Assembly: GCA_000310025.1 (NCBI GenBank)
Contig: FN649737.1
Span: 3,589,520-3,630,648 of the forward strand
Direction: 5' to 3'
Length of the DNA: 41,129 nucleotides
From: Ectocarpus siliculosus
Taxonomy: Eukaryota; Sar; Phaeophyceae; Ectocarpales; Ectocarpaceae
Shown: positions 31,391 through 41,129 of the stretch, piece after piece
Layout: each line of letters opens with the position of its first letter
Numbering within the stretch: the stretch's first letter is position 1
Position numbers and translations under genes: made by a program
The notes under the pieces: generated by a model
The model's database searches: none
The model's input: the letters and a program-made list of their open reading frames with translations, nothing else
Told to the model about the DNA's origin: nothing

Positions 31391-32330
31391 CAGAAGAGCT
31401 CCGGGGACTGGTGGCCTTCTGACCTGATCGCAGAGAGAGGTCCCTGCCACTACCACAATACGACTCATATGAAATGTCCATGACGGGGAACGCGTCCTAC
31501 GCCTCTTCTCTTTTTTTCTCCCCTCTCTCCCGTCCGGTTCTTTCGTTTCGGAGAGGAAACCTACTGTGAAAAGCGCATCCTCTGGGGTCCGCATCCATTT
31601 AGTCCCGGATTCTTTCCCAGCGTGCGGAAGAGCGCGTTCCGGGTGTGGTCTCCTTTTCATTCGGGTGTGACGTGCGCACTACATGTATGTAAACGAAAAA
31701 AACAGATCAACGAGATGATTCTTGAAAGTATGGAGTCCCTCGCCACAAAAAAGTGCGTGCGCATGGATGGGCGTAGTGAGATATTATGCCGGTCGAAGAC
31801 TGACCGTTTTTTCGTGTGCGCGTGAGGTCGCCTCTAACATTCGTTTGCTCATTTTTTGCTTCATTGTCCAGTCTATAGTTAGTTACTACCTCGCAAAGCG
31901 TATTGAAGCGAGCGGAGGGTCCTAGACTAATCTATCGTCGACTTGCGGACCCTTTTTCGGGTCCATCATATTCTCGTATAACTTTTTTGCGTAAGTTAGC
32001 CTATGACCACGGCGGGAATCGACCGCGTCAAGTTAAGTGTCAGACTATCATACAGAATAGTACCAACAGACGAAGGTACAAGAAGGTACTGGGTAGAGAG
32101 AACAGAACGAACACGGTTTTTTGTAATTAATTGTGAAGACATCAACAACAACGGTACTGCTGGGTTCGTCCATGGATAGTTTTTGCAGCACTTTTTGTTT
32201 TTTTACTTTTCGTGTATAAAACGACTTCTTCATGGATGGGTAATGAGAGGTTTCAATTCAACTACTACATACAGTAACTTACTCCCTACTTGGAGTATGG
32301 AGGGTGCTCGTTGTTCTTATGCATGGCATG
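31391..32330. other. intergenic, no gene recognised
   Basis: Mixed sequence without a supported exon, RNA gene or repeat. Confidence 0.45.
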
Positions 32331-32382
32331 TACCGGCAGAAGTAGGTGACATAATATACCGGCAGAAGTAGGTGACATAATA
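32331..32382 (+). repeat. 2 x 26-bp perfect tandem repeat
   Basis: TACCGGCAGAAGTAGGTGAC plus ATAATA occurs twice without a difference. Confidence 0.9.
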
Positions 32383-32487
32383 TATCGCATCATCAATATT
32401 CACAGCTAACAATGTTAGTCCACGGCGACGAGGATATCAAACGATAGGATTGTGTCGGAAGCTATCGGTGCCAACGCCGCCCGGCCA

Positions 32488-32560
32488 CGATAGTATATCA
32501 GCTGTGGAGTAATCGAGCTTTGAAAATTTAAAATTGTTCAGGGGGTGTGATATCTGATGT
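32488..32560. mobile_element. inverted-repeat element family E, solo right arm
   Basis: GTGGAGTAATCGAGCTTTGA followed by a diverged segment and CAGGGGGTGTGATATCTGAT matches the right arm of the 33246-33462 copy. No left arm is found nearby. Confidence 0.6.
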
Positions 32561-33080
32561 CATCTACTCTGTGTATAGAACTCTTTGTCGTGCTCGGTGG
32601 GCGAGCGTGTCGCGGTGTGCGCCCTCGACTTTATTAACGGCTAAAAAACTGGAAAGCTTCAGACAGGCAACGCGACGATACTCGTCGAGTTGCTATCACA
32701 ATACCCTACTTCTACAATAATATAGGAGAACAAGGTACCACCACCCGCATCAAATCTTCTTGTGTTTTATTTCATCTTTGGAAACGGCATCACTTCCCTT
32801 GCAGTTTGGCTGCCGGCTCCACTGGGGGGCGGGGGGGCCAATCGTTCCCCCTACAATATTTTACGACTCAAGGGCTGGGTGACAGTTTGCGAAGGTGATG
32901 CAGGTGACTCCGGATGGGAAGAGGGCGTCAAGCTGGTGGTGGAAATAACCTGACGACGGATAACCTAGTACAAGATCCAGGAACGTGGTGCTGGCATGCA
33001 CACATAACGAACAGCGAAAAGTGTCAAGGCTGGAGTTGGGGCCTGCCTTGCTTGGTCGTTTAGGGCTCAGAGTGAGTAGG
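32561..33080. other. intergenic, no gene recognised
   Basis: Mixed sequence with a short G run near 32825-32838. No supported exon. Confidence 0.45.
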
Positions 33081-33245
33081 CCCATGTTTGTTTATGGTTT
33101 CCAAATCTTTATCTTCTTTTCTTTGGACAAATGTTGACTTTTTCGACCTTCTGGGCAGTCTGCCTCCCGAACGAATGCGAATCAGCTGTTGTTCGACCTT
33201 TGAGAATAGTCACAGCTTTGGCTGAGATGTCTACAGATCGCCTAC

Positions 33246-33462
33246 CCGTAGGTTGCATAAGATATCACACCCCCTGGACCAATATTGAAAGCTCGGTATC
33301 TCGGCAGGAAAAACAATGACTGTACCGAAAATGGCTGCGTTAGAACCGTCTCGTCGAGAGCTTTCCGAAAACTCTTTTTTCAGTATCGGTATCCTCTTCG
33401 TCGTGGAGTAATCGAGCCTTGTAAATCGGTCCAGGGGGTGTGATATCTTATGCAACCTACGG
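33246..33462. mobile_element. inverted-repeat element family E, best-preserved copy
   Basis: Terminal arms of about 50 bp. The left starts CCGTAGGTTGCATAAGATAT and runs through CACACCCCCTGGACC; the right ends with its complement (CTTATGCAACCTACGG). The interior keeps CGTCTCGTCGAGAGCTTTCC and TCGTCGTGGAGTAATCGAGC, shared with the other copies. At 217 bp it fits a MITE. Confidence 0.8.
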
Positions 33463-33467
33463 TATAT

Positions 33468-33660
33468 GTTTCGCCAGGGCCCACGTTTGATTTTTGCAAG
33501 ATGCGCAATTTTCACGCAAGATTTTTCCAACACCACCAGCTTTTTTTTTTGGACAGACAGATCTTGGCCCAAGATTTGCTCCGAGGTGTGGTCTTTCGGC
33601 CGAATCTTGCACATACATCTTGCTCTGCTGGAAAAATCCAAACGTGGTCCCTGGCGAAAC
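33468..33660. mobile_element. inverted-repeat element family F (MITE-like, 193 bp)
   Basis: Starts GTTTCGCCAGGGCCCACGTT and ends with the complement (AACGTGGTCCCTGGCGAAAC), with one mismatch in the first 20 bases. The complementarity extends about 30 bases inward. It sits 5 bases after the family E copy, within the same foldback loop. No other copy was seen in the window. Confidence 0.78.
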
Positions 33661-33831
33661 AAATAGGCGGCCTGTAACATCTCAGGCAAAGCTGTGACTA
33701 TTCTCAAAGGTCGAACAGCTGATTCGCATTCGTTCGGGAGGCAGACTGCCCAAAAGGTCGAAAAAGTCAGCATTTGTCCAAAGCAAGTAAGATAAAGATT
33801 TGGAAAACAATAAACATGGGTCGTAGGGTTC

Positions 33832-33939
33832 GGGCGCGAATATTTGCAATCCATGGATTATAGAAGAGAACCACAGTCCAAACATCCAGACGGATCGAAA
33901 CCCCGGGAAACCGCCCGGAGTGTCCCCGAAGAGGTTCTT
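33832..33939 (+). repeat. MULE left terminal inverted repeat
   Basis: Contains GAAACCCCGGGAAACCGCCC and GGAGTGTCCCCGAAGAGGTT. It differs from the right arm at one base after ATGGATTATA and one in CCAGACGG (CCGGACGG on the right). Transposase binding and probably the element promoter are expected here. Confidence 0.92.
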
Positions 33940-35058
33940 CTCCCTCTCCTATAAAAGCAGCGATAATCACGGCGGCGGAGAGCCGTCTGAAGGCGGCGAC
34001 ACGCACCCGCACGCTGGGGGAAGACGAGGAGACAACACACAACGATAACTGGTGAGATCCCGTCCCGACAGGCGTCCGTGCATCCTCTGTGTCTGTGCCT
34101 CACCCTCACCCTCTCTGTGATGTTTTTTTTGGAAATAAAATAGCAACGGCCGCACCCGCACCAGCGCCATGTGTGTGTTGGTCTGTCTCCTGTGTTGCAG
34201 CCTCCCTCATGCTGTCCCACGTGTCGATGCTGCTCTGTACCTGTTGTTGCCGTCGTACGTACGTTGGTGATCATGTGCCTGCACTGGTGTGGTCAGGCCA
34301 GGCCAGGCCCTGCCTGTTGTCCTTGCCGTATAGTCCGGAGTCTTTTCTTCTGGCTGCTCGGCTGTATGGTGGTGCTACAGCAGTGCTGGGCTGGTAGAGG
34401 TGCAGGCATTGTGCACGCACTTGCCCAACCCCTTAACTTCATGTGTCTACCCTCCATGTTCGCGTCGTGGGACCCGTGGCCTGCCGTGCGGTAGTGTCAT
34501 TGCTAGGAATGCTTCCATCCAGTGCTGCTCTGTCGGCCTCTTACGGTGCTCGTCATGCTGGCGCTGCGGGAGCCTTTGCGGGCTACCCTGTACAAGCCCA
34601 CCCCGTACAGCAACAACAGCAGCAGATATTGACCACCAGCCCTCCGCCGGAAACGCAGGCGAGACGGGTTGATGTTTGACAAGTGCGGTTCGACGTGACA
34701 CCGGCAATGTTTGTTCCGTGGGTGTAGCACGCCAGTGGATTGTCGCTGCTGTGCTGTACCTCGTGCCTTTCAACGCGTGCACGTTCGGTTCGCTGTTTTC
34801 GTGTACTCAGCGGTGGACGGCGAAACGTTTCATTTGTCTTGTCTTGTGAATCAAATATGGGGCAAGGAAGATTGAACTCGTTGGAGTAGGTCTACAGTGG
34901 CTCCCGTCGTATCCCACGGTTTGTCATGGTTGGTAGTCATGATGCCGCATGACGAACGGCCCTTGAAGCGTGGTACTGCTGTCGCCTCCACATTGTTACC
35001 CTGTTTGTCTGTGACACGCCACTTATTTTTGTGCTCCCGGCTCTCCCATACGGCGCAG
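33940..35058 (+). other. MULE 5' subterminal region; transposase N-terminal exons unresolved
   Basis: This must hold the start of the transposase, because the first certain exon (35059) begins inside a codon. Candidates are an acceptor at about 34200 (CTGTGTTGCAG) and a Gln/Ala/Pro-rich open stretch from the ATG at 34510 to about 34667. The latter frame does not join the 35059 exon in phase, although an overlapping frame does. I could not choose. Confidence 0.4.
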
Positions 35059-38000
35059 GTCATGGGATGAAGCCAAAAGAGGTGACGAAAGCAATGAAGG
35101 CGTTGCACGAGGACAGCGACATCGACATCAACAAGCGCGCGGTGCAGAACGCAGCTGCCATTGTGCACGGGGCGGAGAAGCCGAGAGATGCTGCCGATGC
35201 GTACGAAGAGGTGTGTCCATGTGTCCGTTGAGACTGTTGCCTCTCTTGTTTGTGTGTGGGATGCTTGGGTTTTGCTCAAGGCGGTATCCGGGCGACAAGA
35301 CACATACGATCGCAGGTGACAACCGGGAGAATATATGCCCCATGACACCAAACCAAGAAATGTTGGAGGTAAAAAATGTGTGCCGTGCCGTCGTCGTGGT
35401 TTTGCGCTGATGCCCTCGATGTTTCCGGGCGCTTAACATGTTGCAATTTCAGGTCATGGCCGCGACGGCCGACGGCGGAGTGTGCGAGATCAAGATGGAT
35501 GACAGCGGCCGCCTGACGCACATCTGGTGGCAAACGAGAGAGCAGGTAGGTCGCCGGTCGTTGTGCCCCATACGAATATTCCCCAGCCGGAAGGTTTGCT
35601 TTCATTTTAGCATCTCGCACGTACCGCTTCGCCGTCCGCAAATGTAGGACGTCTGACCGAAAGCACGCCGTAGGCAAGGGTGGGGGTGCGTTGTGACGCG
35701 TCCAACACACGTCACACCCACAATTAAGTGCTCTCGATCCCCTTCGACGTCATGCTCCGAATACGCAGGTGGCGCTTTGGAATCGGTACGGTCACGTTGC
35801 GCTCTACGACGACACCGCTGTCAAGAACAGATACCGTATGCCTCTCGGTGTGCTCGCTGTCGTCGATTCGGAGTATCGGACGCGGATCGTCGGCCAAAGC
35901 ATAACGGCCGACACCACAACGGACACTTTCCTGTGGATGTTGAAGAGTGCGTTGGAGTCTCGCGGGAAGCAGCCGGATACCTTCATCCAGGACGCGGACG
36001 CGGCGATGACGGCGGCGGTGCGAGAGGTGTTCCCGGACGCGCTGGCGAGGCGCAATTTATGGCACCTCAACCAGAACGTTATCAAGGCCCTCGCTAAAGT
36101 CCTTGGTGGGTACATGAAGGTGCGCTCTACTGTGTGTGTTGGCGTGGTTAGTCTGGCCTCTCGTATTGTCCTGGTCGCGCGACGTACGCTGCCCACTCTA
36201 GCCCCCCTCCCCCACTCCCGCTTGTATCCCCTGTGCGAGTTGGTGCGTTGTCATGGATCAGTGTCGCCTACTTGGAAGAGTGATATCCAGCGTCTCTGCG
36301 TAGACCGTGATGCGGAGACGACCTCGGCTTCGACGGAAACATACCTCACGACGTCCAGTGCACACAGAAAAAGCAGCAGCAGCAGCAGCAGGTTGTAAGC
36401 ACCAATGGTATGTCGCTGAGTTTTTTCAACCCTCTCCTCGTCTCGCCTTAGCGCTAACGAAGTGTACGGGGTTGTTGGTGGCAGTCAATCGTACAGACCG
36501 GTAGCCCATATCGCAAAGGCCCCAACTCACGCAACACCCACCCGGCCCACGTCGTTTGTGTTTTCCGCAGCCTTTCATGGACGAGTTCAGGTGTGTGCGT
36601 CAGCAGCTGTCATTGGCGAAGTTCGAACGGAAGTTCAACGCCCTCATCGAAAAGTACCCGAAGGCGGAGAAGTACATGCCAAGTAGTATATGACGACCGT
36701 GCACGGTGGGCGGAATATGTGTCGCCCCTGGTGTTCTCCGTGGGTTCGTGGACGACATCAAGAGTTGAAGGTGCGTGTATGCGTCATCTGCCATCATGAG
36801 CGTTTTGTTCGAGAACGACAGCGCATATAGCGTTGTCGTTGTTTTTGGGAGTTTTTCTACATCTGTAGGGGTTGGGGGCGGCTATCTTCCTTGCCCCCTA
36901 TTTACTATGCCATTGGTGAGTGCTTCTGGACGAATTTATCGTACGCCGTCAGTGGATGACCAGTAAACAACTCCCTACATGACGCTAATGTTTACGACCT
37001 CTTCGAAACATGTGGCTGTTGTCCGGCCCCTGTTGTTCGGGATTGATGTACTTGGTCGGTGCACTGCGATCGTCCGGCTCACGTGTACATACATCTGTGG
37101 CGATGGGTGCGTCAAGTCATAGGCTTCTCTTTCAGTCGTTTGGCGTACTGCGACTTCAACGATGTCTGATGACACCAATCACTAACCTACGGTTTGGTTT
37201 GTGTGTCGCTTCTTGCGTGTTTGTCCGCCGCACACACAACAGGCCAAAACGCCCTCATCAGGGATAGGTGCAACTCGCGCTCCTCGCTTTTGGACGTGGC
37301 GAAGTACTTTTCGGGCATCATCTGTTCCCAGAAGGATGCCGCCATGCTGCGTGACGCAATCGACCATCTGCCGCCTAATCGGATGGCGGCTCCACCAGCG
37401 ACCGCTTTCAAGAGTGTGCTCGAGTCCTGCGAGTTCTCCATCGCGGGCTGGCCGCGGCGGTTCATGGAGCAAGAGATGACCGCGGCCATCACGTTTTGCC
37501 AGATGGGTGGTGGGGAGGTGGATGGACCAGAACGCGCGGCAGCTTCGGGGCGCACGTTCGAGTACATCGAGGACAAGCTTTGCGACGCCATTTACGTCTT
37601 CGGGATTCACGAGCAGCGTGATGACAAGGCCTTCGACTACCTCGTCTTGCTCTTTTCCGACGGTAGCCATCTCTGCCAGTGCCGCACACTCCAAACTCTC
37701 AGGCTATTTTGTCGCCATGTGTGGGCGGCGATGATGTACAGCCCCCGATTCAGATTCCACGTAGGCCTCCTGCACGAGCACTGGCTGACGGAAAAGGCGA
37801 GGGGAACACCGCAGCAGGACTGGCCGGATGTCGCCCGCCCTCGGTGGGTGGTATCCAACCGCCACGCTGCGAGAGAAGTGGACGGGGCGGCGGGAGAGGG
37901 AGAGGGAGAGGGGGTGGGGGGATGCAGCGGGAGGTGGAAGTCTTTCGTTGGGAGCAGCCAGACGGTGCAGACGGTCCTGTTGGACTTGAAGGAGAAGGGG

Positions 38001-38315
38001 CCCACGGACCAGGATAGACAAGTGTTGTACGCCGACGTAACGAAGAAGCTCGGGCAAGCCGCGAGTATTTTGTCTGATCGCTTTTCACCGACAGTCGCCG
38101 TAGCCCTCGTGGACCAATTTCTGACGATGGTCAATGTGCAAGCAGGCGGGGTAGGAACTACAACGACGGGAGGGCGGGGGGCGGCTCTCTTCATGGCCAA
38201 CCCTGGAACTGTTCGCCTGCCCGCTAGGACAAGTAATAAAAGACGACCTGGCGCTGCAGAAAGATACACAAGAGGGGGTAGCAAGAGAGCCGCGACTTCG
38301 GGGTCCCAACTCTAG
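35059..38315 (+). CDS. MULE-family transposase with SWIM zinc finger (5' end unresolved, one apparent frameshift)
   Basis: Exons that join in phase are 35059-35212, 35281-35368 (less sure), 35453-35545, 35769-36119, 36571-36770 and 37243-38315 (stop TAG). The MULE core reads HVALYDDTAVKNRYRMPLG, with the first catalytic Asp, then FIQDADAAM, with the second, followed by LWHLNQNV; the usual Cys before WH is Asn here. A Phe-Glu in SLAKFERKF may supply the third acidic residue, but I am not certain. After TTSRVEG come QNALIRDR and an alpha-helical region, then a SWIM finger C-x-C...CRH (HLCQCRTLQTLRLFCRH) near 37670-37720, a Gly/Glu-rich linker and a basic Arg/Lys-rich end. In exon 36571-36770 the frame must shift by one base at about 36679; otherwise a TGA at 36691 ends it. 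The enzyme would cut and join the element ends in the nucleus. The frameshift may be a real lesion or a base-call error. Confidence 0.85.
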
Positions 38316-39243
38316 TTTCGGTGTTGCATACTTTGGGGTACGTGAGTAGCGGTACGCGGCCCTAGGTTTACGACGTCACCGGGGCATATGCCTGAACGAT
38401 GTTTTGTCCCCCCCCGGCGGCAGGTCAAGGCTCGGTGTGTTGTTTATTTTTCGCTTCGGCGTTTTTGCGCCCGATCGCCGTCTGTGATGTTGTCGATTTT
38501 GTGTTTGTATGTCTATTTGGTTGTTGCGGTGTAGCGTTCGATGGGGCCATCTGGTTCCTGTCCTGTTTTTATTTCTTTTGTTCCATTTCCTTTTCTTTTC
38601 TTTCTTCCGCCCCCTTTTTTGCCGTGTTGGGGTCATATCCAGGTCCTTTCATTTTTTTGGTGGGGGTCAGTCTATCATCAAATCGCTGTTGGATATTGAT
38701 TGTTCTGTTTTGTTTTTTTCTGCGTCTATCTGTGCTTGTCGACCTGTGTGCTCTGCGAAGAAAACCGTGTGAGCCGCGTCTCGAGTTTGTTGAGCGGGCC
38801 TGCGGTGTGCGAACTAAACGATGCCTACAGATTTTGACGGCCTCCATGATGACTGACATCCATCACGGCAGCACCGTGCAGCAGGTTATATCTACCAAAA
38901 AAAGAATACTGCTGTATGTAGTTCACAAAATCTACAGCAACAATTGCTTGCAGCAGCAGAAACGCACAACAACAGCAGCACCACACGCGGATAGACACAC
39001 ACACAGAGAGAGACGAGCACTCCTCTAAGTACGGGGCGTTGTGTGTCGTCGTGTCCTCCTGTTCCTCTGAGGCCTAGCGTCTCCTGGGCATCCCGGGTGC
39101 GAAGGGTGGCCTTGGCGTGAAATATGTGCCAGTATGGCAGTATGGACTGTTGAGGCTGTTGCTGCAGACGAGAGCTCTGCTTCCGAAGACAACGGGCGTT
39201 AGATCCAGGCTCCGAGATAATATTGAATTTGAGAGGGAGAGAG
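38316..39243 (+). other. MULE 3' subterminal region, no gene recognised
   Basis: T-rich on the plus strand at 38400-38740, giving hydrophobic open frames by composition. An AC repeat occurs at 38995-39004 and CAGCAG/CAACAA triplets at 38930-38985. No second element gene is seen. Confidence 0.55.
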
Positions 39244-39351
39244 GAGAACCTCTTCGGGGACACTCCGGGCGGTTTCCCGGGGTTTCGATCCGTCCGGATG
39301 TTTGGACTGTGGTTCTCTTTTATAATCCATGGATTGCAAATATTCGCGCCC
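39244..39351 (-). repeat. MULE right terminal inverted repeat
   Basis: AACCTCTTCGGGGACACTCC through GGATTGCAAATATTCGCGCC, the inverted match of the left arm, ending exactly at 39351 before GTAGGGTTC. Confidence 0.92.
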
Positions 39352-39360
39352 GTAGGGTTC

Positions 39361-40089
39361 GCTTTTTCAGCGGCTTTGTTTATCCCTCTCTTTCGTTCGG
39401 TTGACAGTTATCGTCTGCATCCGTTTAACTCCTTGGTACCCTCGTGGACTGCTGTATCCCGCCTTTATTTTGTGACGCGAATGCGCTGTCTACCTTGATG
39501 TGTAATGTGGGCGGAAGTAAAGTGTGGTTCATCATGTATGTGTCTACTCTAAGTAAGTCTATAGTGACAAGCATGTTGTCTTATTTTTTCTTGCCCAAGA
39601 AGCCAATGGGATCCCTGGAGATCGGGAAACCTCGGGAGAATCCAATTGGAACTCTTGAGCGAGATTGACGGTCATGTTTGTGTGTGAATACTTGTTTCAT
39701 TTAGATATGTAGGATCCATACGTTGTACTCGGTCCTCTTGTGTCTGTTCATGTTAGCAGGTAGGTGTTTTCGAACTATGCATACCGCCGTGCACAGCACT
39801 ACAGAGTACTGCTGTCCGGACAAAGTCGGTCCAGACGTACAAATCTATTTCAACAAAAAAAGCACAACACTAAAAACACTACACTACGCTGTATGGCAGG
39901 AATGCGTTTCACATATGGCTCTCTATCTTCCTCTGAATTTTTCAACCCGAGTTGCTGTGCGTCATGCTCAGCAGCCCGCCGCCTGTACAACAAGAACGAG
40001 ATGAGCGGCACCGATCAGCTGCAACAACATAAATCCAAAGAGTCACGACCAACTCACAACGACCAAGGTCTGTTCACCCCTGTACGGCG
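39361..40089. other. intergenic, no gene recognised
   Basis: Right flank of the MULE insertion. Mixed sequence with no supported exon or repeat. Confidence 0.45.
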
Positions 40090-40713
40090 GTGTTCAGTGT
40101 TCGTGGTACATGTGTACGTATGTACCGACACCGATTGTTTCTCCGCCAAAAACCCCAGGGACAGCGAGGAACGATTGGGGAACGTTTGGGAGACAGGTTG
40201 GGTCACGTGTCATGTGCCGTGTCAACAAGAGGCGCGGAGGCCGGTCTTCTCGCGAATCCCGGACTCTCCTATCGGCATGTGCGGTTTGTGAGGAGCCATC
40301 ATACCACACGATCACACAAGCTTTTGGGTCACACCAACAATATCTTTCGCGCTTTGTTCCTCTGGCGACTTGCTGACGAGCTCATCTCACGGATAGAAAG
40401 GCGGGACAAGCGGTCGGTAAGTGAGATGATGATGATGCTACAGCTTGAGATCGCACACGAAAAGATCAGAGATCTGAGTGGCGCGATGAACGATAGACGT
40501 GGTATGTATGTGGTCGAGTGGACTGCGAATGCTGAAGATAACAATTTGCTGCCCCGCTACTTGAGCTGCGAAATCGCGTTGCATCTGGCGCCAACCTTTA
40601 CAGCACCCACGATCCTTACGGCAATCGAGGGCGCAGCGGGACCTCTCGCACTCCACTCAACTATGCGCGTGCGTGCGTTCGGTACGTACATCAGAGTTGA
40701 GCGTGACTTCTGA
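40090..40713 (+). CDS. unassigned open frame (207 codons), doubtful
   Basis: This is the longest uninterrupted frame in the right flank. Its middle part (about 40380-40500) would encode a charged, helix-prone segment (ELISRIERRDKRSVSEMM, then LQLEIAHEKIRDLSG). I recognise no domain, no clear promoter and no homologous neighbour. Length alone is not convincing at this base composition; it may be a chance frame or part of an exon. Confidence 0.2.
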   Translation: MFSVRGTCVRMYRHRLFLRQKPQGQRGTIGERLGDRLGHVSCAVSTRGAEAGLLANPGLSYRHVRFVRSHHTTRSHKLLGHTNNIFRALFLWRLADELISRIERRDKRSVSEMMMMLQLEIAHEKIRDLSGAMNDRRGMYVVEWTANAEDNNLLPRYLSCEIALHLAPTFTAPTILTAIEGAAGPLALHSTMRVRAFGTYIRVERDF

Positions 40714-40860
40714 AGCAGTAAACCGTAGAATGTTCTCCCTCCCAGAAAGAGGAGGGAGGAGCGTTTTTTGTCCATGCCGTCCCCACTACAGTCAAACTAT
40801 TTTGGAGAGCGATGGCCGTGTGTGTGCCAAGTATGTGCAGGCGCGCCTCTGTCTTTGTTA

Positions 40861-41129
40861 GGGCCCACGGCATCGGGGGGGGGGGGGGGGGGGGCTTAAT
40901 CCGGGGGGCCCTTCCTTCCTGAAATGTAAACCCCCGAATGGGGGTTTTCCCTTGGGGGGGGGTTTTTTCTCCCCCCAAAAGGGCGGGCCCCGGACCCTTC
41001 CCATAATTTGGGAAAAAACAAACAAAAAAAACCAGGGTGTTCCCCCCTGACCCCCCAACCGGGGTTTCGGAAATTGGGTTGGCCCGGGGCCCCCTGGGGC
41101 CCGCCGCCCTTTTCAGGGGAAGAAAGACT
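40861..41129. other. low-quality contig end
   Basis: Homopolymer-dominated sequence (runs of G, C, A and T) begins abruptly after 40860, mirroring the left end. It should not be interpreted. Confidence 0.85.

Larger units (their letters stand above)
33081..33821. mobile_element. foldback element with ~160-bp inverted arms
   Basis: The left arm (33081-33245) and right arm (33661-33821) are inverted copies. TTTTTCGACCTTCTGGGCAG and TGCCTCCCGAACGAATGCGA on the left match their complements on the right with few differences. The similarity continues inward through GCTGAGATGT and CGCCTA. The loop is filled by two smaller inverted-repeat elements (33246-33462 and 33468-33660). There is no coding sequence, so it would depend on another element's transposase. 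Confidence 0.8.
33832..39351 (+). mobile_element. Mutator-like element (MULE) with long inverted ends and 9-bp target duplication
   Basis: The ends are long inverted repeats: the left begins GGGCGCGAATATTTGCAATC, and the right ends with the exact complement. About 108 bp match, with two mismatches in the first 105. GTAGGGTTC occurs immediately outside both ends (33823-33831 and 39352-39360), a perfect 9-bp target duplication of the length typical for Mutator. A MULE transposase with SWIM finger is encoded between the ends. Together these define a 5,520-bp autonomous-type element. Confidence 0.93.

Noticed and set aside
34851-35351. 166-codon minus-strand frame in the MULE, partly hydrophilic and protein-like
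   Set aside because: It overlaps a well-supported transposase exon on the other strand and shows no known domain; kept only as a note because the transposase N-terminus is unresolved.
37182-38284. Two long minus-strand frames (170 and 215 codons)
   Set aside because: Shadows of the large last exon of the transposase.
38399-39028. Hydrophobic 209-codon frame resembling a membrane protein
   Set aside because: Hydrophobicity comes from T-rich composition; no start context, no exon signals, and it lies between the transposase stop and the MULE end.

Overview
The window looks like a complete 41-kb draft contig from an intron-rich eukaryote. Coding exons are short (63-350 bp), are separated by GT-AG introns of about 70 to over 800 bp, and often follow T/C-rich acceptor tracts. 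There are no bacterial-style operons or ribosome binding sites. The mix of a Copia retrotransposon, a Mutator-like element (MULE), many small inverted-repeat elements, a seven-helix membrane protein and an LNR-like cysteine-rich membrane protein would fit a stramenopile, most likely a brown alga. That placement is inference from gene structure and general family knowledge, not from a marker gene. Both extremities (about 1-380 and 40861-41129) are homopolymer-ridden, unreliable base calls, and there is one 100-N gap at 16911-17010.

Layout. 1010-4451 (+): the 3' five exons of a single-pass membrane protein with a cysteine-rich, probably calcium-binding ectodomain; its 5' end is not visible. 4452-13239: mostly non-coding, carrying a dispersed GT-led repeat (R1), a compound hairpin, a 2 x 95-bp tandem repeat, a 1.2-kb element with 43-bp inverted ends and three internal 219-bp repeats, and a copy of an inverted-repeat element (family E). 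13240-20736 (+): a seven-transmembrane, receptor-like gene. Its exons can be joined in phase except for at least one missing exon near helix 5; its introns hold several tandem repeats, the gap, another family E element and a tRNA-like SINE head. 20737-24410: intergenic, with a diverged tandem repeat and one copy of repeat R2.

24411-29875 (+): a complete, young-looking Copia-type LTR retrotransposon. Its 238-bp LTRs differ at two positions, and it has one intact 1,552-residue Gag-Pol ORF, a probable half-tRNA-Met primer site and a thrice-repeated polypurine motif. 29876-33080: duplicated non-coding sequence (two more R2 copies and a ~400-bp diverged duplication). 33081-33821: a foldback element holding two smaller inverted-repeat elements side by side. 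Right beside it, 33832-39351 is a full MULE with ~108-bp terminal inverted repeats and a perfect 9-bp target duplication. It carries a multi-exon MULE transposase with a SWIM zinc finger and one apparent frameshift. 39361-40860 has no recognised gene.

The two host-type genes both encode surface membrane proteins, but nothing shows that they act together. Most of the rest is transposable-element biology: two autonomous elements (one LTR, one DNA) and at least four families of small non-autonomous repeats, several of them inside introns.
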